Shown here: piece after piece, positions 6,961 through 16,500 of the stretch
Layout: each line of letters opens with the position of its first letter
Position numbering within the stretch: position 1 is the first letter of the stretch
NCBI GenBank assembly: GCA_035494735.1
Contig: DATJGS010000023.1
Location: forward strand, 76,849 to 140,848
Direction: 5' to 3'
Origin: DATJGS01 sp035494735
GTDB taxonomy: Bacteria; Eisenbacteria; RBG-16-71-46
DNA length: 64,000 nucleotides
Translations under genes and position numbers: made by a program
Notes under the pieces: generated by a model
Databases searched by the model: none
The model's input: only the letters and a program-made list of their open reading frames with translations
Told to the model about the DNA's origin: nothing

Positions 6961-9267
6961 CTAGGGCTTCGCCGCCAGCGGCACGACGCGCGCTTCGTCC
7001 ACCAGGCCGCGGCGGATGAGATCGCTCGCCGCCTTCTCGGCCGACGCGCGATCCGAGTAGGCGCCGAGCACGAGCTGGAACACCTGGCCGCCGTCCTCGG
7101 TCACGCTGCTCACACGCACCGACTGGCCGGAGCTGGCCGCGAGCTTGTCGCGCTCCTGATTCGCGCGGTCCTCGTTGAGGAACGTGCCGACGGCGAGGCC
7201 GTAGCTGCGCGTGGACGCTACGGGCTTCGGCGTCGCGAAGGCGGGCTTATGCGCCGTCGTCGCGGGCGCCGCGGCCGCGGTGGCGGGGCGGACGGGGACT
7301 GGCGACGCGCCGGGATTCTTCTGTGCCGTCGTCGTGCTCACGCCGCTCGATGACGGCGCCGGCTTCGAAGCGGACGTCACGGCGGCAGGCTTTGCGGCGC
7401 TCGGCGTCGCGCTTGGGGTCGATCCGGCCGGCTTCGCGGCGGCGGACGGCGGCGCGGGGGCATTGCCGCCCGTCGCAGGGATGGGTGCCCGGTTGCTCGC
7501 GGGCGGCGGTGGTGGCGGCGTCGTGGCGGGAGTGACGGTGACGTGGCTCACGCCCGAGCGCGACGTCGGACCGAAGCGGAAGAACAGGATCGCGGCCACG
7601 ACCACGACGGCGACGCCGCCCGCGACCAGCAGCCAGCGCGGTACGCCACCGCCCTCCTCGACGTCATCGTCGAAGTCGACGCCCTGGTCGAGTTTTTCGC
7701 GCAGGCGCGGCGGGAGCGCGGCGCGTTGCTCGTCGGCGAGACTGCGCCGTGATGGCGTCGCCGTCTCGCGCGGCGCAACGTCCGCGCGCGCAGGAGTCAC
7801 GAGGCGCGGCGTGGGCTCGGCCGCGGGACGCGACGCTTCGATCGGCCGGGAAACCTCGGTTGGGCGCGGCGCGGGAACGCGCGGAATCTCGCCGCCGCCG
7901 GGGGGTCGGCTCGCGGGGCCCGCCGGCGGGGCGCTCGCGCGGCCGGGGCCGACCGGGCCCGGCAGTGGTTCGGCCGGCACGCGGCGCTGGGCTTCGGCGA
8001 ACGCGGACATCCACTGATCGATGGCCGGGATCTCGAGCGGGGTCACGTCCTCGCGCGTGACTTCCCCGAGAGGTTCGCGATCATCGTCCGCGTCGGCGTC
8101 TTCGTCGTCCTCGTCCTGCTCGTCGTCCTCGTCGTCCTCGCCGTACTCGTCGTCGTCCTCTTCCTCGTCGTCGCGTTCATCGAACGCATCGGCGTCGTCT
8201 TCGCTGTCGTCCTCGTCGTCGGACTCCGAGCCCGAATCGCCGTTCACGTCCTCGTCGTCGCCCTCGATGGCCTCCGACTCCGCCATCTCCTCCTCGAGCG
8301 TCGGCGGTTCCAGATCGTCGACGTCGTCGTCGTCCTCGAGCACCTGGGGTGTGGGCGGCGCCGGCGGCGCGACGGCCACGCCCCGCGGCGGCGCGGGCAT
8401 CTCGACCGGCCTCGGCGGCGCGGGCGCCACCGGTCGCGCGGCCCCGGCCGCGAGCACGCTGCGGAACTCGGTCTCGTCGGCGGCGCCGAGCACGTGCTCC
8501 GGCCGCACCGCGCGCGCGTCCTCGACGAACGCGTTCAGCAGCGCCTGCCCGCACACGTTGTTGATCTCGCGCGGAATGCCGTGGGTCAGCTGGTGCACGG
8601 CGCGGCACGACTCGGTGGGGAAGACGCTCAACGCGTGGCCACCCGCCACGCTGATGCGATGGTGGATGTAGCGCTCCGTGTCCTCGGCGCTCAGCGGGTT
8701 CAGCCGGTAGTGCACGGTGATGCGCTGGCGCAGCTGGCGCAGCTCGTGGCTCGCGAGCTTCGTCTCGAGCTCGGGCTGGCCGACGAGGAACACCTGCACG
8801 AGCTTGAGCCCGCCGGATTCCAGGTTCGACAGCAGCCGGATCTCCTCCAGCAAATCGCGCTCGAGATTCTGCGCCTCGTCGAGCAGCAGGATGGCGCGAT
8901 CGCCGCGGGCGTGGATGGCCGTGAGCTGGCGCTCGAGCTGGGCGAGGATCTGCGGCTTGGACGCCGGGCCCGCCACGGCCACGCCGAAGCGCAGCGCGAT
9001 CTCCTCGAGCAGTTCGTTGCGCGTCAGCGCGGAGTTGTTGATCAGCGCCACGACCACGCGCGATTGCCACTCCGACAGCGCGTCGTACAACGCGGTCGTC
9101 TTGCCCGTGCCGACTTCGCCCGTGATCAGCACGAACGGTTCGCGGTTCTCGATGCCGAAGCGCAGGTGGGCGAGCGCCTCCTGATGCTCCGGGCTCGGAT
9201 ACACGAACTTCGCGTGATGGCCGGCGACGAACGGATTCTCGCGCAGGCCGAAGTGGTGCTCGAACAT
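6961..9267 (-). CDS. DamX/ExeA-like AAA ATPase with acidic linker, one TM and a SPOR domain
   Basis: This 768-residue protein starts MFEHHFGLRENPF, the classic opening of the ExeA/GspA ATPase family. Walker A is GEVGTGKT at residues 50-57 and Walker B is LLLDEAQ at about 127-133; a sensor-like region follows to about residue 290. Residues about 307-401 are an extreme Asp/Glu run. A Pro/Ala/Arg-rich stretch, one membrane segment at about 541-562 (WLLVAGGVAVVVVAAILFF), an Ala/Pro/Thr-rich linker and a C-terminal SPOR domain (about 687-766, YGLAVGTFLNEDRAN) complete it. SPOR domains bind denuded septal peptidoglycan. An N-terminal ATPase and C-terminal SPOR resembles DamX, so a role in division or envelope positioning is likely. 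ExeA relatives help assemble secretins, an alternative given the pilus genes elsewhere in the window. Confidence 0.85.
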   Translation of the reverse strand: MFEHHFGLRENPFVAGHHAKFVYPSPEHQEALAHLRFGIENREPFVLITGEVGTGKTTALYDALSEWQSRVVVALINNSALTRNELLEEIALRFGVAVAGPASKPQILAQLERQLTAIHARGDRAILLLDEAQNLERDLLEEIRLLSNLESGGLKLVQVFLVGQPELETKLASHELRQLRQRITVHYRLNPLSAEDTERYIHHRISVAGGHALSVFPTESCRAVHQLTHGIPREINNVCGQALLNAFVEDARAVRPEHVLGAADETEFRSVLAAGAARPVAPAPPRPVEMPAPPRGVAVAPPAPPTPQVLEDDDDVDDLEPPTLEEEMAESEAIEGDDEDVNGDSGSESDDEDDSEDDADAFDERDDEEEDDDEYGEDDEDDEQDEDDEDADADDDREPLGEVTREDVTPLEIPAIDQWMSAFAEAQRRVPAEPLPGPVGPGRASAPPAGPASRPPGGGEIPRVPAPRPTEVSRPIEASRPAAEPTPRLVTPARADVAPRETATPSRRSLADEQRAALPPRLREKLDQGVDFDDDVEEGGGVPRWLLVAGGVAVVVVAAILFFRFGPTSRSGVSHVTVTPATTPPPPPPASNRAPIPATGGNAPAPPSAAAKPAGSTPSATPSAAKPAAVTSASKPAPSSSGVSTTTAQKNPGASPVPVRPATAAAAPATTAHKPAFATPKPVASTRSYGLAVGTFLNEDRANQERDKLAASSGQSVRVSSVTEDGGQVFQLVLGAYSDRASAEKAASDLIRRGLVDEARVVPLAAKP

Positions 9268-9295
9268 GCTGGGCGTGCCCCGATGGGAAGGACGC

Positions 9296-9314
9296 GGGCG
9301 CTCTGGAAGCGCCC
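9296..9314 (-). terminator. Hairpin between pyrE and the SPOR ATPase gene
   Basis: GGGCGCT (9296-9302) pairs with AGCGCCC (9308-9314) over a 5-nt loop. It lies in the 108-bp gap between the pyrE stop and the downstream start. There is no T-run, so it may only attenuate read-through. Confidence 0.3.
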
Positions 9315-9375
9315 GAGCCGGGTTATCGGCCGGGGGTGGTCGGATCTTGCGGTGGCGCCCGTGAGGGGCGGACGC

Positions 9376-9933
9376 TCAGCCGCGTTCTGCCGGAAGCAGT
9401 TCTCCGATCGGGAACAGCGCGTTGAAGGCATACCCGCGCTGCTGGAAGATCTGTGTGGCGCCCTGGCCGCGATCCACCACGGCCAGCACCTTGACGACCT
9501 CCGCCTTGTACGACTCGGCGGCTTCGGCCGCGATCAGCGCGCTCTCGCCGCTCGTGATGACGTCGTCGAGGATGGCGATGCGTTTGTGCCCGGCGAGATT
9601 GCCTTCGACCTGTCCGCGCAGCCCGTGATCCTTCGTCGTGCGCCGCACGAGGAAGCCCTCGATCGGCCGGCCGCGTTCGGCGCTCAGCAGCATGAGCCCC
9701 GCGACGAGCGGGTCGGCGCCGAGCGTGAGCCCGCCCACGGCGGTCACGTTGTCGCCCTCCAGCTGCTCGTAGAACATCTCGGAGATCAGGCGCAGTCCGG
9801 CCGGATGGAGGCTCGTCTTGCGGACATCGATGTAGTAGTTGGAGGTGGCGCCCGAGCTGAGTACGAATTCTCCGAAGCGCATCGAGCGCTCGAGCAGCAT
9901 CTGGCGCAGCCGATCGCGTTGCGTGGCGTCCAT
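9376..9933 (-). CDS. pyrE: Orotate phosphoribosyltransferase
   Basis: The 185-residue protein has the length and landmarks of PyrE: GEFVLSSGATSNYYIDVRKT for orotate and magnesium binding near the N terminus, VRRTTKDHGLRGQVEG for the flexible catalytic loop region, and the PRPP-binding signature IAILDDVITSGES at about residues 119-131. It converts orotate and PRPP to orotidine 5'-phosphate in cytoplasmic pyrimidine synthesis. It is the first gene of a minus-strand pair with the SPOR ATPase, divergent from the first subtilisin-like protease. A promoter candidate lies about 50 bp upstream. No other pyr gene is in the window. Confidence 0.93.
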   Translation of the reverse strand: MDATQRDRLRQMLLERSMRFGEFVLSSGATSNYYIDVRKTSLHPAGLRLISEMFYEQLEGDNVTAVGGLTLGADPLVAGLMLLSAERGRPIEGFLVRRTTKDHGLRGQVEGNLAGHKRIAILDDVITSGESALIAAEAAESYKAEVVKVLAVVDRGQGATQIFQQRGYAFNALFPIGELLPAERG

Positions 9934-9981
9934 GGGGCTCCGTCGACGGGGTCTCAGGGGGTTGCGGGAGCGACGCGCGAA

Positions 9982-10010
9982 AGTCTGCCCGCCGGCCGCG
10001 GCTCCGTCAA
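9982..10010 (-). promoter_or_regulatory. Candidate sigma-70-type promoter for pyrE
   Basis: On the minus strand, TTGACG (10010-10005), a 17-bp spacer and CAGACT (9987-9982). The -10 is weak, but its position about 50 bp before the pyrE ATG is right. It lies back-to-back with the protease promoter at 10034. Confidence 0.45.
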
Positions 10011-10033
10011 GCGGGCGCCTGCCTCCCCGCGTC

Positions 10034-10063
10034 TTGACCCGCCAGCGCGCGTCTCCCTACACT
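10034..10063 (+). promoter_or_regulatory. Sigma-70-type promoter for the first subtilisin-like protease
   Basis: TTGACC (10034-10039), an 18-bp spacer and TACACT (10058-10063). The predicted transcript start, near 10070, falls just before a stable hairpin and 60 bp before the ATG. Confidence 0.6.
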
Positions 10064-10072
10064 GAACACGCG

Positions 10073-10110
10073 AACGACCGGTCACTCGGGGCATGTCCCG
10101 ATCGGTCGTT
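10073..10110 (+). promoter_or_regulatory. 5'-leader stem-loop ahead of the protease start
   Basis: AACGACCG (10073-10080) pairs with CGGTCGTT (10103-10110), and inside it TCGGG (10086-10090) pairs with CCCGA (10097-10101). If transcription starts near 10070, the hairpin occupies the very 5' end of the mRNA and leaves about 20 nt with AGAGGG before the ATG. It could protect the transcript or tune translation. Confidence 0.45.
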
Positions 10111-10130
10111 TCGTCATCTCTAGAGGGTCG

Positions 10131-13100
10131 ATGCGCGCCTTCCGCTGGCTGCCCGCGATGCTGGTGCTGCTCTCTCCGCTCGGCGCGAACGTGCACGCGG
10201 CGACGCTGCGCTGGCCGGTGCGCGTGCCCGGGCGCGCGGTTCCCGCGGGACCGTCCTACGCCGGGGATCGTCTCGAGGTCCGGCTCGCGCCGTGGGCGGC
10301 GGCCGTCGCGCGGGAGATGCGCCCCTCCGGCGCGACGCGCGGCGCGGCGCGGCTGTCGCGGCTCGGGCTGCCGGCGCTGGAACAGACGGCCGCGGCGGCC
10401 GGCGCGCGTTTCTTCGAGCCCGAGTTCGCGGGCGAGTCGGCCCCGGCGGCCGGCGGCGCGCCGGACTTCACGGCCTACTACATCGTCCACCTCGCGCCCG
10501 AGGCGGATCTGACTTCCGCGCTCGACGCGCTGCGCGCGCTGCCCGAGGTCGCGTCGGCGGAGCCGATCGGCGTGCTGCCGCTGTCCGCGGTCCCGAACGA
10601 TTCGCTGTGGAGCGGCGCGTCGTGGTTCTACCAGCCGTCGCGCGCCGACGTCCACGCGCCGGAGGCCTGGGACGTGACGACGGGCGACACGTCGATCGTC
10701 GTCGCGGTGCTCGACACCGGCGTGCTGCCGTATCACCCCGACCTCGGCGGCAGCGTGGCCGGGCTCGGCGGGCAGATGTGGGTCAATGGCGAGGAGAAGG
10801 CCGGCGTCACGTTTCTCGACGACGACGGCAACGGGTTCGTCGACGACGTCGCGGGCTGGGATTTCGTCGCGCTCGCCGACTCGACCGACATCTTCTCGGG
10901 GGAGGACTGGCGTGACGGCGACAACGATCCGAATGACTTCTCGGGCCACGGCACGTTCGTCGCCGGACTGATCGGCGCGCTCACCGACAACACGATCGGC
11001 GTCAGCGGCATGGACTGGAACGTGCGGATCATGCCGCTGCGCGTCGCGTACTCGACGCAATCCGATCCGGGCGGTCTCGTCGACATGAGCTTCGTCGCGC
11101 AGGCCGTGCGCTACGCCACGAGGAACGGCGCGAGCGTCATCAACGCGTCGTTCGCGACGCTCGATCTGTCCGGGCTGTCGGCCGCGGTGGGAGCGGCGGC
11201 ACGTGCCGGGGTGACCGTGGTCTTCGCCGCCGGCAACTTCGGCCAGCCGCAGGACGTCGGCAGCCGCGAAGACGTGATCGAGGTCGCGGCCACCGACGCG
11301 TTCGACCAGATCGCGAACTTTTCGAACCTGTCGCCGACGGTCGATCTGGCCGCGCCGGGCACGGACATGACGTCGACGTACGTGGTGCACAGCGGCCCCG
11401 ACAGTATCGCCGCCCGCCAGCCCGCGTACCTCACGGGTTTCAACGGCACGTCGTTCTCGGCGCCGCTCGTCTCGGGCGCCGCCGCGCTGCTGCAGGCCCA
11501 GAGGAAGGCCGAGGGCAAGCGCCCGCTTTATCCGACCGGCGTGCTGCTGCGCCTGCGCGAGACCGCCGACGACATCCGCGCGCTGAATGGTTCGTTGACC
11601 GGATACGGCACGGGCCGATTGAACGTCGCGCGCGCGTTGCTCGATCCGCCCGGCGGCATGGCGATCCGCGCCGGCGCGCTCGCGGTCGGCCCCGCGGTCG
11701 TGCTGTCGAGCACGTCGGGACACACGGTCGTGGCGCAGCCGTTCTCGAACCAGCGCGTGCTGTTCTTCGACGGCGCGAGCGGCGACACGCTGCGCCTGGC
11801 GACGCTGCCGGGAGCGCCGGCCGGGGACCTGGCGGCCGCGGACCTGGGCGGGGGCCAGGGCGTCGCGCTGTTCATCGGGACGCAGACCGGCCACGTCGCG
11901 AGCTTCGATCGCTCGGGCAACGCGCGCCCCGGCTGGCCGGTGACGGGGCCCGTCGGACCGTACGGCATGTTCGGCGGCATGGCGCTCGGCGACCTGGACG
12001 GCGACGGTGCGCTGGAAGTCGTCGCGGGCGCGGCGGACGGTTCGGTGTACGCGTGGGAGGGCGACGGCACGCCGCGCGACGGCTTTCCGGTCGCGCTGAC
12101 GCCGCTCGGCATCAACGTGGCGGTGGCCCTCGGTCCGCTCGACGGTTCGTCATCGGCTGAAATCGTGGCGGCCGGCGCGGACGGGTCGCTGCACGTGCTC
12201 GATGGCGCGGGCGGAGAGCGGTCGGGATGGCCCGTCTCGCTGAGCGGAACGCTGACGGCGCCGGTGATCACGACGTGGGGCGGCCAACCCGCCATCGTCG
12301 TCGGCGCGGGCGACTCGCTGTTCGCGTTCGGCGCGGACGGCGGCCGGCGTTTCGCCGTGGAAATGGGCGGCCTCAGCCTCCAGGATCTCGCGCTCGGCGA
12401 CGTCGCCGGGCAGCACTCGGACGATATCGTGGCGTCGCTCGAGGCGCCGTCGGCCCTCGCGGTCTTCGACAGTACAGGCGCGCCGCCGGGCGCGCTGACG
12501 TGGCCGCAGCCGGTGACGGGCGCCGCGTTCGGACCGGCGGTCCTCGGCGGGTTGCACGCCGGCGGCGCCACGGACGTGATCGCCATGCGCCAGGGCGGCC
12601 TCGTCGCGTTCACCCCGCAGCGCGTCGCCATCGATCGCTTCCCGGAACCCGGGCTCGCGGGCGGGCAGCCGACGCTCGCCGATCTCGACGGCACCGGCTC
12701 CACGCGCGTCGTGGCCGGCACGGGGCCGGACTCGGTCTTCTACATCTATTGCGCGGGCCCGGGCTCGTGGAACCCGGCGACGCCGTGGCCGACGCCGCGC
12801 GGCAACTTCGCGCGCACGGGCAACCGTGTCTATGCGCCGGCGCTGACGCCGCTCGATGACTCCGCCCCGAGCGCGATCGCGGACCTGAGCGTCGGATTCG
12901 TGCCGCCCGATTCGATCCGCCTGACGTGGACCGCGCCCGGCAACGACGGCGCGGCGGGCCGCGCGACCGCGTACCAGCTGCACGTCACCGGACGGCGCGA
13001 CGACGCCCGGCGTTTCACGGGCGGCGGACTGCGCACCGATCTGCCGGCGCCGGATTCGGCGAGCGCGCCCGAGAGCGCCACGCTCGGCGGGTTGGCCGCG

Positions 13101-13484
13101 AACACGACGCTGTTCTTCTGCCTGCGCGCGCGCGACGCGGCCGGGAACAGCGGCGCGCCCTCGAACGTCGTCGGCATGCTGACGCCGCTGGGGCCGCCGC
13201 TCGGCGTCGGCCCGCCCGAAGCGCTCGCGGCGCGCGGTCAGCCGAGCCGCCTTCCCGTCGAGTTCGATTGGAGCGCGCGGGCCGGCGCCGAGAAGATGCT
13301 CGAGGTGTTCGACCTGGCCGGCCGCCGCGTCCGGCGCTTCGCGTTGCCGGCCGCCGAGGTGCGCGGCCGCCTGGCATGGGACGGCCGCGACGAGACCGGC
13401 CAGCGCGTCGCGGCGGGGCTGTTCTTCGCCCGGCTCACGAGCGGCGGACGGCGCGTCGCGGCACGCGTCGTCGTCGCGCCGTGA
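10131..13484 (+). CDS. Secreted subtilisin-like (S8) protease with beta-propeller and FlgD-like tail
   Basis: This 1117-residue protein has a signal peptide (MRAFRWLPAMLVLLSPLGA) and a prodomain-like segment to about residue 180. The S8 triad is D195 (VVAVLDTG), H273 (FSGHGTFVAG) and S441 (NGTSFSAPL). Residues about 520-900 form FG-GAP/VCBS-type repeats with calcium-loop-like motifs (LGDLDGDGALEVVAG), likely a beta-propeller. An Fn3-like domain (APSAIADLSVGFVPPDSIRL) follows. The last ~80 residues form a FlgD-like Ig fold ending in GLFFARLTSGGRRVAARVVV, as in type IX secretion C-terminal signals. It should be exported and surface-attached or released, degrading protein outside the cell. The next gene is a paralogue with the same layout. 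It has its own promoter and 5' hairpin. Confidence 0.93.
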   Translation: MRAFRWLPAMLVLLSPLGANVHAATLRWPVRVPGRAVPAGPSYAGDRLEVRLAPWAAAVAREMRPSGATRGAARLSRLGLPALEQTAAAAGARFFEPEFAGESAPAAGGAPDFTAYYIVHLAPEADLTSALDALRALPEVASAEPIGVLPLSAVPNDSLWSGASWFYQPSRADVHAPEAWDVTTGDTSIVVAVLDTGVLPYHPDLGGSVAGLGGQMWVNGEEKAGVTFLDDDGNGFVDDVAGWDFVALADSTDIFSGEDWRDGDNDPNDFSGHGTFVAGLIGALTDNTIGVSGMDWNVRIMPLRVAYSTQSDPGGLVDMSFVAQAVRYATRNGASVINASFATLDLSGLSAAVGAAARAGVTVVFAAGNFGQPQDVGSREDVIEVAATDAFDQIANFSNLSPTVDLAAPGTDMTSTYVVHSGPDSIAARQPAYLTGFNGTSFSAPLVSGAAALLQAQRKAEGKRPLYPTGVLLRLRETADDIRALNGSLTGYGTGRLNVARALLDPPGGMAIRAGALAVGPAVVLSSTSGHTVVAQPFSNQRVLFFDGASGDTLRLATLPGAPAGDLAAADLGGGQGVALFIGTQTGHVASFDRSGNARPGWPVTGPVGPYGMFGGMALGDLDGDGALEVVAGAADGSVYAWEGDGTPRDGFPVALTPLGINVAVALGPLDGSSSAEIVAAGADGSLHVLDGAGGERSGWPVSLSGTLTAPVITTWGGQPAIVVGAGDSLFAFGADGGRRFAVEMGGLSLQDLALGDVAGQHSDDIVASLEAPSALAVFDSTGAPPGALTWPQPVTGAAFGPAVLGGLHAGGATDVIAMRQGGLVAFTPQRVAIDRFPEPGLAGGQPTLADLDGTGSTRVVAGTGPDSVFYIYCAGPGSWNPATPWPTPRGNFARTGNRVYAPALTPLDDSAPSAIADLSVGFVPPDSIRLTWTAPGNDGAAGRATAYQLHVTGRRDDARRFTGGGLRTDLPAPDSASAPESATLGGLAANTTLFFCLRARDAAGNSGAPSNVVGMLTPLGPPLGVGPPEALAARGQPSRLPVEFDWSARAGAEKMLEVFDLAGRRVRRFALPAAEVRGRLAWDGRDETGQRVAAGLFFARLTSGGRRVAARVVVAP

Positions 13485-13506
13485 GCGCTTCGCGCGGAAA
13501 TCGCCG

Positions 13507-13536
13507 TTGATTCGTCGCGCGCATCCTGCCTAATGT
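13507..13536 (+). promoter_or_regulatory. Sigma-70-type promoter for the second subtilisin-like protease
   Basis: TTGATT (13507-13512), an 18-bp spacer and TAATGT (13531-13536), 39 bp before the ATG. It suggests the second protease is transcribed independently of the first. Confidence 0.5.
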
Positions 13537-13575
13537 CGTGGCAGGCGTGACCGGCGCCTCCTGTCGAGGATTCGC

Positions 13576-16500
13576 ATGGTCATGTGCCGCGCCTCATCCT
13601 CTTCTGTCTGGCCCACCGAATCGCGCCGCGCACGGCGCCGTTTCGCGGTCGTCCTCGTGTGGCTCGCCGTCGCGTGCGCCGCACATGGCGTCGCCCGTGC
13701 CGCGCCGGGCCGCTCCGCCGCCGCGCCCGCCGGGCGCTTCCGTGACGATCGCTTCGAAGTCCGGCTGACGCCGGTCGCCGCACGCGTCGCGGACCGCGCG
13801 CGCTTCGCGGCCCCGCGCGGGAGTCGCCTCGCGCGGCTCGGACTCAGCCGCGTCGACGCGCTGGCCGAGGCGCTGGGCGGCGTATGGTTCGAGCCCGAGT
13901 TCGCGGGCGAGAGCGCGCCGCCCGTGACGTCCCGCGCGGTCGACTTCACGTCGTTCTGGATCGCGCACCTGCCGGACGCCGCCGCCGGCGCCGCCGCGCG
14001 CGACGCCGCGCTCGCGCGCTTTCGCGAAATCGACGACGTCGCTGCGGCCGACGCGATTCCCGTGCTCCCGGTCAGCGCCGTGCCCGACGACTCGCTGTGG
14101 AGTCAGTCGACCTGGCTGTACCAGGCCTCGCGCTCCGATCTGCACGCGCCCGAGGCGTGGGACGTGACGACGGGGGACAGCGCGATCGTGGTCGCCGTGC
14201 TCGACACCGGCATCCTGCCGTCGCACCCGGACCTCGGCGGCAGCGATCCGTCGGGGCACGGCAACCTGTGGATCAACTGGCGCGAATGGAACGGCGCGCC
14301 GGGCGTGGACGACGACGGCAACGGTTACGTCGACGACGCGTGGGGCTGGGACTTCGTGAGCCTGCACGACAGCACGGAGGCGCGACCGGGCGAGGACTGG
14401 CGCGACGCCGACAACGACCCGAGCGATTTCGCGGGCCACGGAACGCCCGTCGCCGGGCTGATCGGCGCCATCGGCAACAATCGCATCGGGCTGACGGGCG
14501 TGGCGTGGCGCGTGCGCCTGATGCCGCTGCGCGTGGGCTACGCGACGCCGGCCGCGCCGCTCGGCGAAGTGGACATGTCGTTCGCCGCGCAGGCCATCCG
14601 TTACGCGACGCGCATGGGTGCGAGCGTGATCAACTGCTCGTTCGCGACTGTGAACTTCGGCGGCCTCGGCGCGGCGGCCGACGACGCGTTCCAGCATGGC
14701 GTGCTGCTGGTGACCGCGGCCGGGAACAACAACAGCGAGCACTACCTCGCCAGTCGTGACGAAGTGCTGTCGGTCACCTCCATCGACGCCACGGACGTCG
14801 TGCCCCGTTACGCGTCGCTCGGCGACTTCGTCGACCTGGCCGCGCCGTCGGACGACGTCGCGTCGACGGCGGTGGTCCGCGCCGGGACCGACAGCGTGAG
14901 CGCGCGCCAGCCGGGCTACGTGAGCCACATCGCCGGCACGTCGTTCGCTTCGCCCCTGGGTGCGGGCGCGGGCGCGCTGCTCCAGGCGCGGCGCCGCGCG
15001 CTGGGCCTGCGCCCGTACTTTCCGAACGAGATCGTCATGCGCCTGAGCGAGACCGCCGACGACATCTCGGCCGCGAACCCGGGAACCCAGGGCTTCGGCT
15101 CGGGGCGGCTGAACCTGGCGCGCGCGCTGACCGATCCGCCCGGCTCCTACGAGATCGCGCTCGGCGCGGTCTCACGCGGCGCGCCGGTGTGCTATCCGGT
15201 GGCCGGCGGCGCGACGCGCCTCGCGATGGCGACGAGCGACTCGTTGCTGATCCTCGACGGCGCGGACGGAAATCGAGTCGCCGGCGCGCGGCTCGACGGC
15301 GCACCGACCGCTTCGATCGCCGCGGCCGACATGCGAGACGGCGGCGGCCTCGCCTTGTTCGTCGCGAACGTTCGTGGCGAGGTTCAGGGGTTCCGGCCCG
15401 ACGGCACGAACCGCCCCGGCTGGCCGCAGAACGGTCTCACGCCCGGGGCGAATGCCGGCGTCGCGCTCGGCGACGTGGATGGTGACGGCGAACTCGACGT
15501 GGTCAGTGCCGACGCCGGCGGCCGGATCTGGGCATGGCACGCGGACGGTCGCCGGCTCGCCGGCTTTCCGGTGCTGCGCCCCTCGCAGAGCTTCGTCTAT
15601 CCGCTCGCGCTCGCGGAACTCGACGGCGACGCGGGGCTCGAGATCGTGGTCGTGTCGACCGTCGGTCCCATGTTCGCGGTGCGGCGGGACGGGAGCGATG
15701 TCGGGGGCTGGCCGCGCGCCGCGCTCACGTTCGCCGGGCTCGTCGTGGCCGGCGGCCACGACCATGTGCCTCCGCGCATCGTGATCAGCACCGGTTCCTC
15801 GATCTCGGCACGCGCCGGCGACGGCACTCTGTTGTGGTCCGTCGTCTCGAACGGCCCGGCACTGAGCGAAGGCGCGGTCGGCGACCTCGACGGTGACGGC
15901 GGCGAGGACGTCGTCGCGTCGGCCGGACTCAAACTGTTCGCGGTGTCGGCCGACGACGGCACGCCACGGTCCGGATGGCCGCGCACGCTCCTCGACTTCG
16001 TCACGGCGCCGCCCTTGATCGGGCATCTCGCACCGGGCGGGCAGCAGGTGCTCGTGCGCGTGGGCGATTCGCTGATGGCGGTCGGCTCGCCGGCCGCGCC
16101 CGAACTCCCGTTCCACAAGCCCGGGCACGCCGGGTTCGCCTCGACGCTGGCCGACCCGGTGCACGACGGCACGACGCGCGTGCTCGCGGGCACCGGGGAC
16201 GATCCGAACGCGTACGTCTATCGCGCGCTGCCGGGGAGCTGGGACTCGTCGCCGCAGGCCTGGCCGACCGCGCGCGGCAACTTCGCACGGACGGCGTCGG
16301 CCGCGGACGCTCCGCCGCTCGTGGCGACACCGGTGACGCCCACGACGACGGTCACGGACATGGTCGCTGCCGATCTGCGGACACGCGGCGTGACGCTGTT
16401 TTGGACGGTGCCGGCTCCGGATCCCGAGGCCGGAGAAGCGCGCGGGTACGACGTTCGCGTTTCGGCGGTCCCGATCACGCAGGCCGAGGCCGTGTCCGCG

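Noticed and set aside
8021..8671. Plus-strand frame encoding a Ser-rich 216-residue protein
   Set aside because: It is the antisense of the Asp/Glu codon run in the SPOR ATPase gene; the Ser repeats are just TCC/TCG read from GAC/GAG. No domain and no ribosome-binding site.
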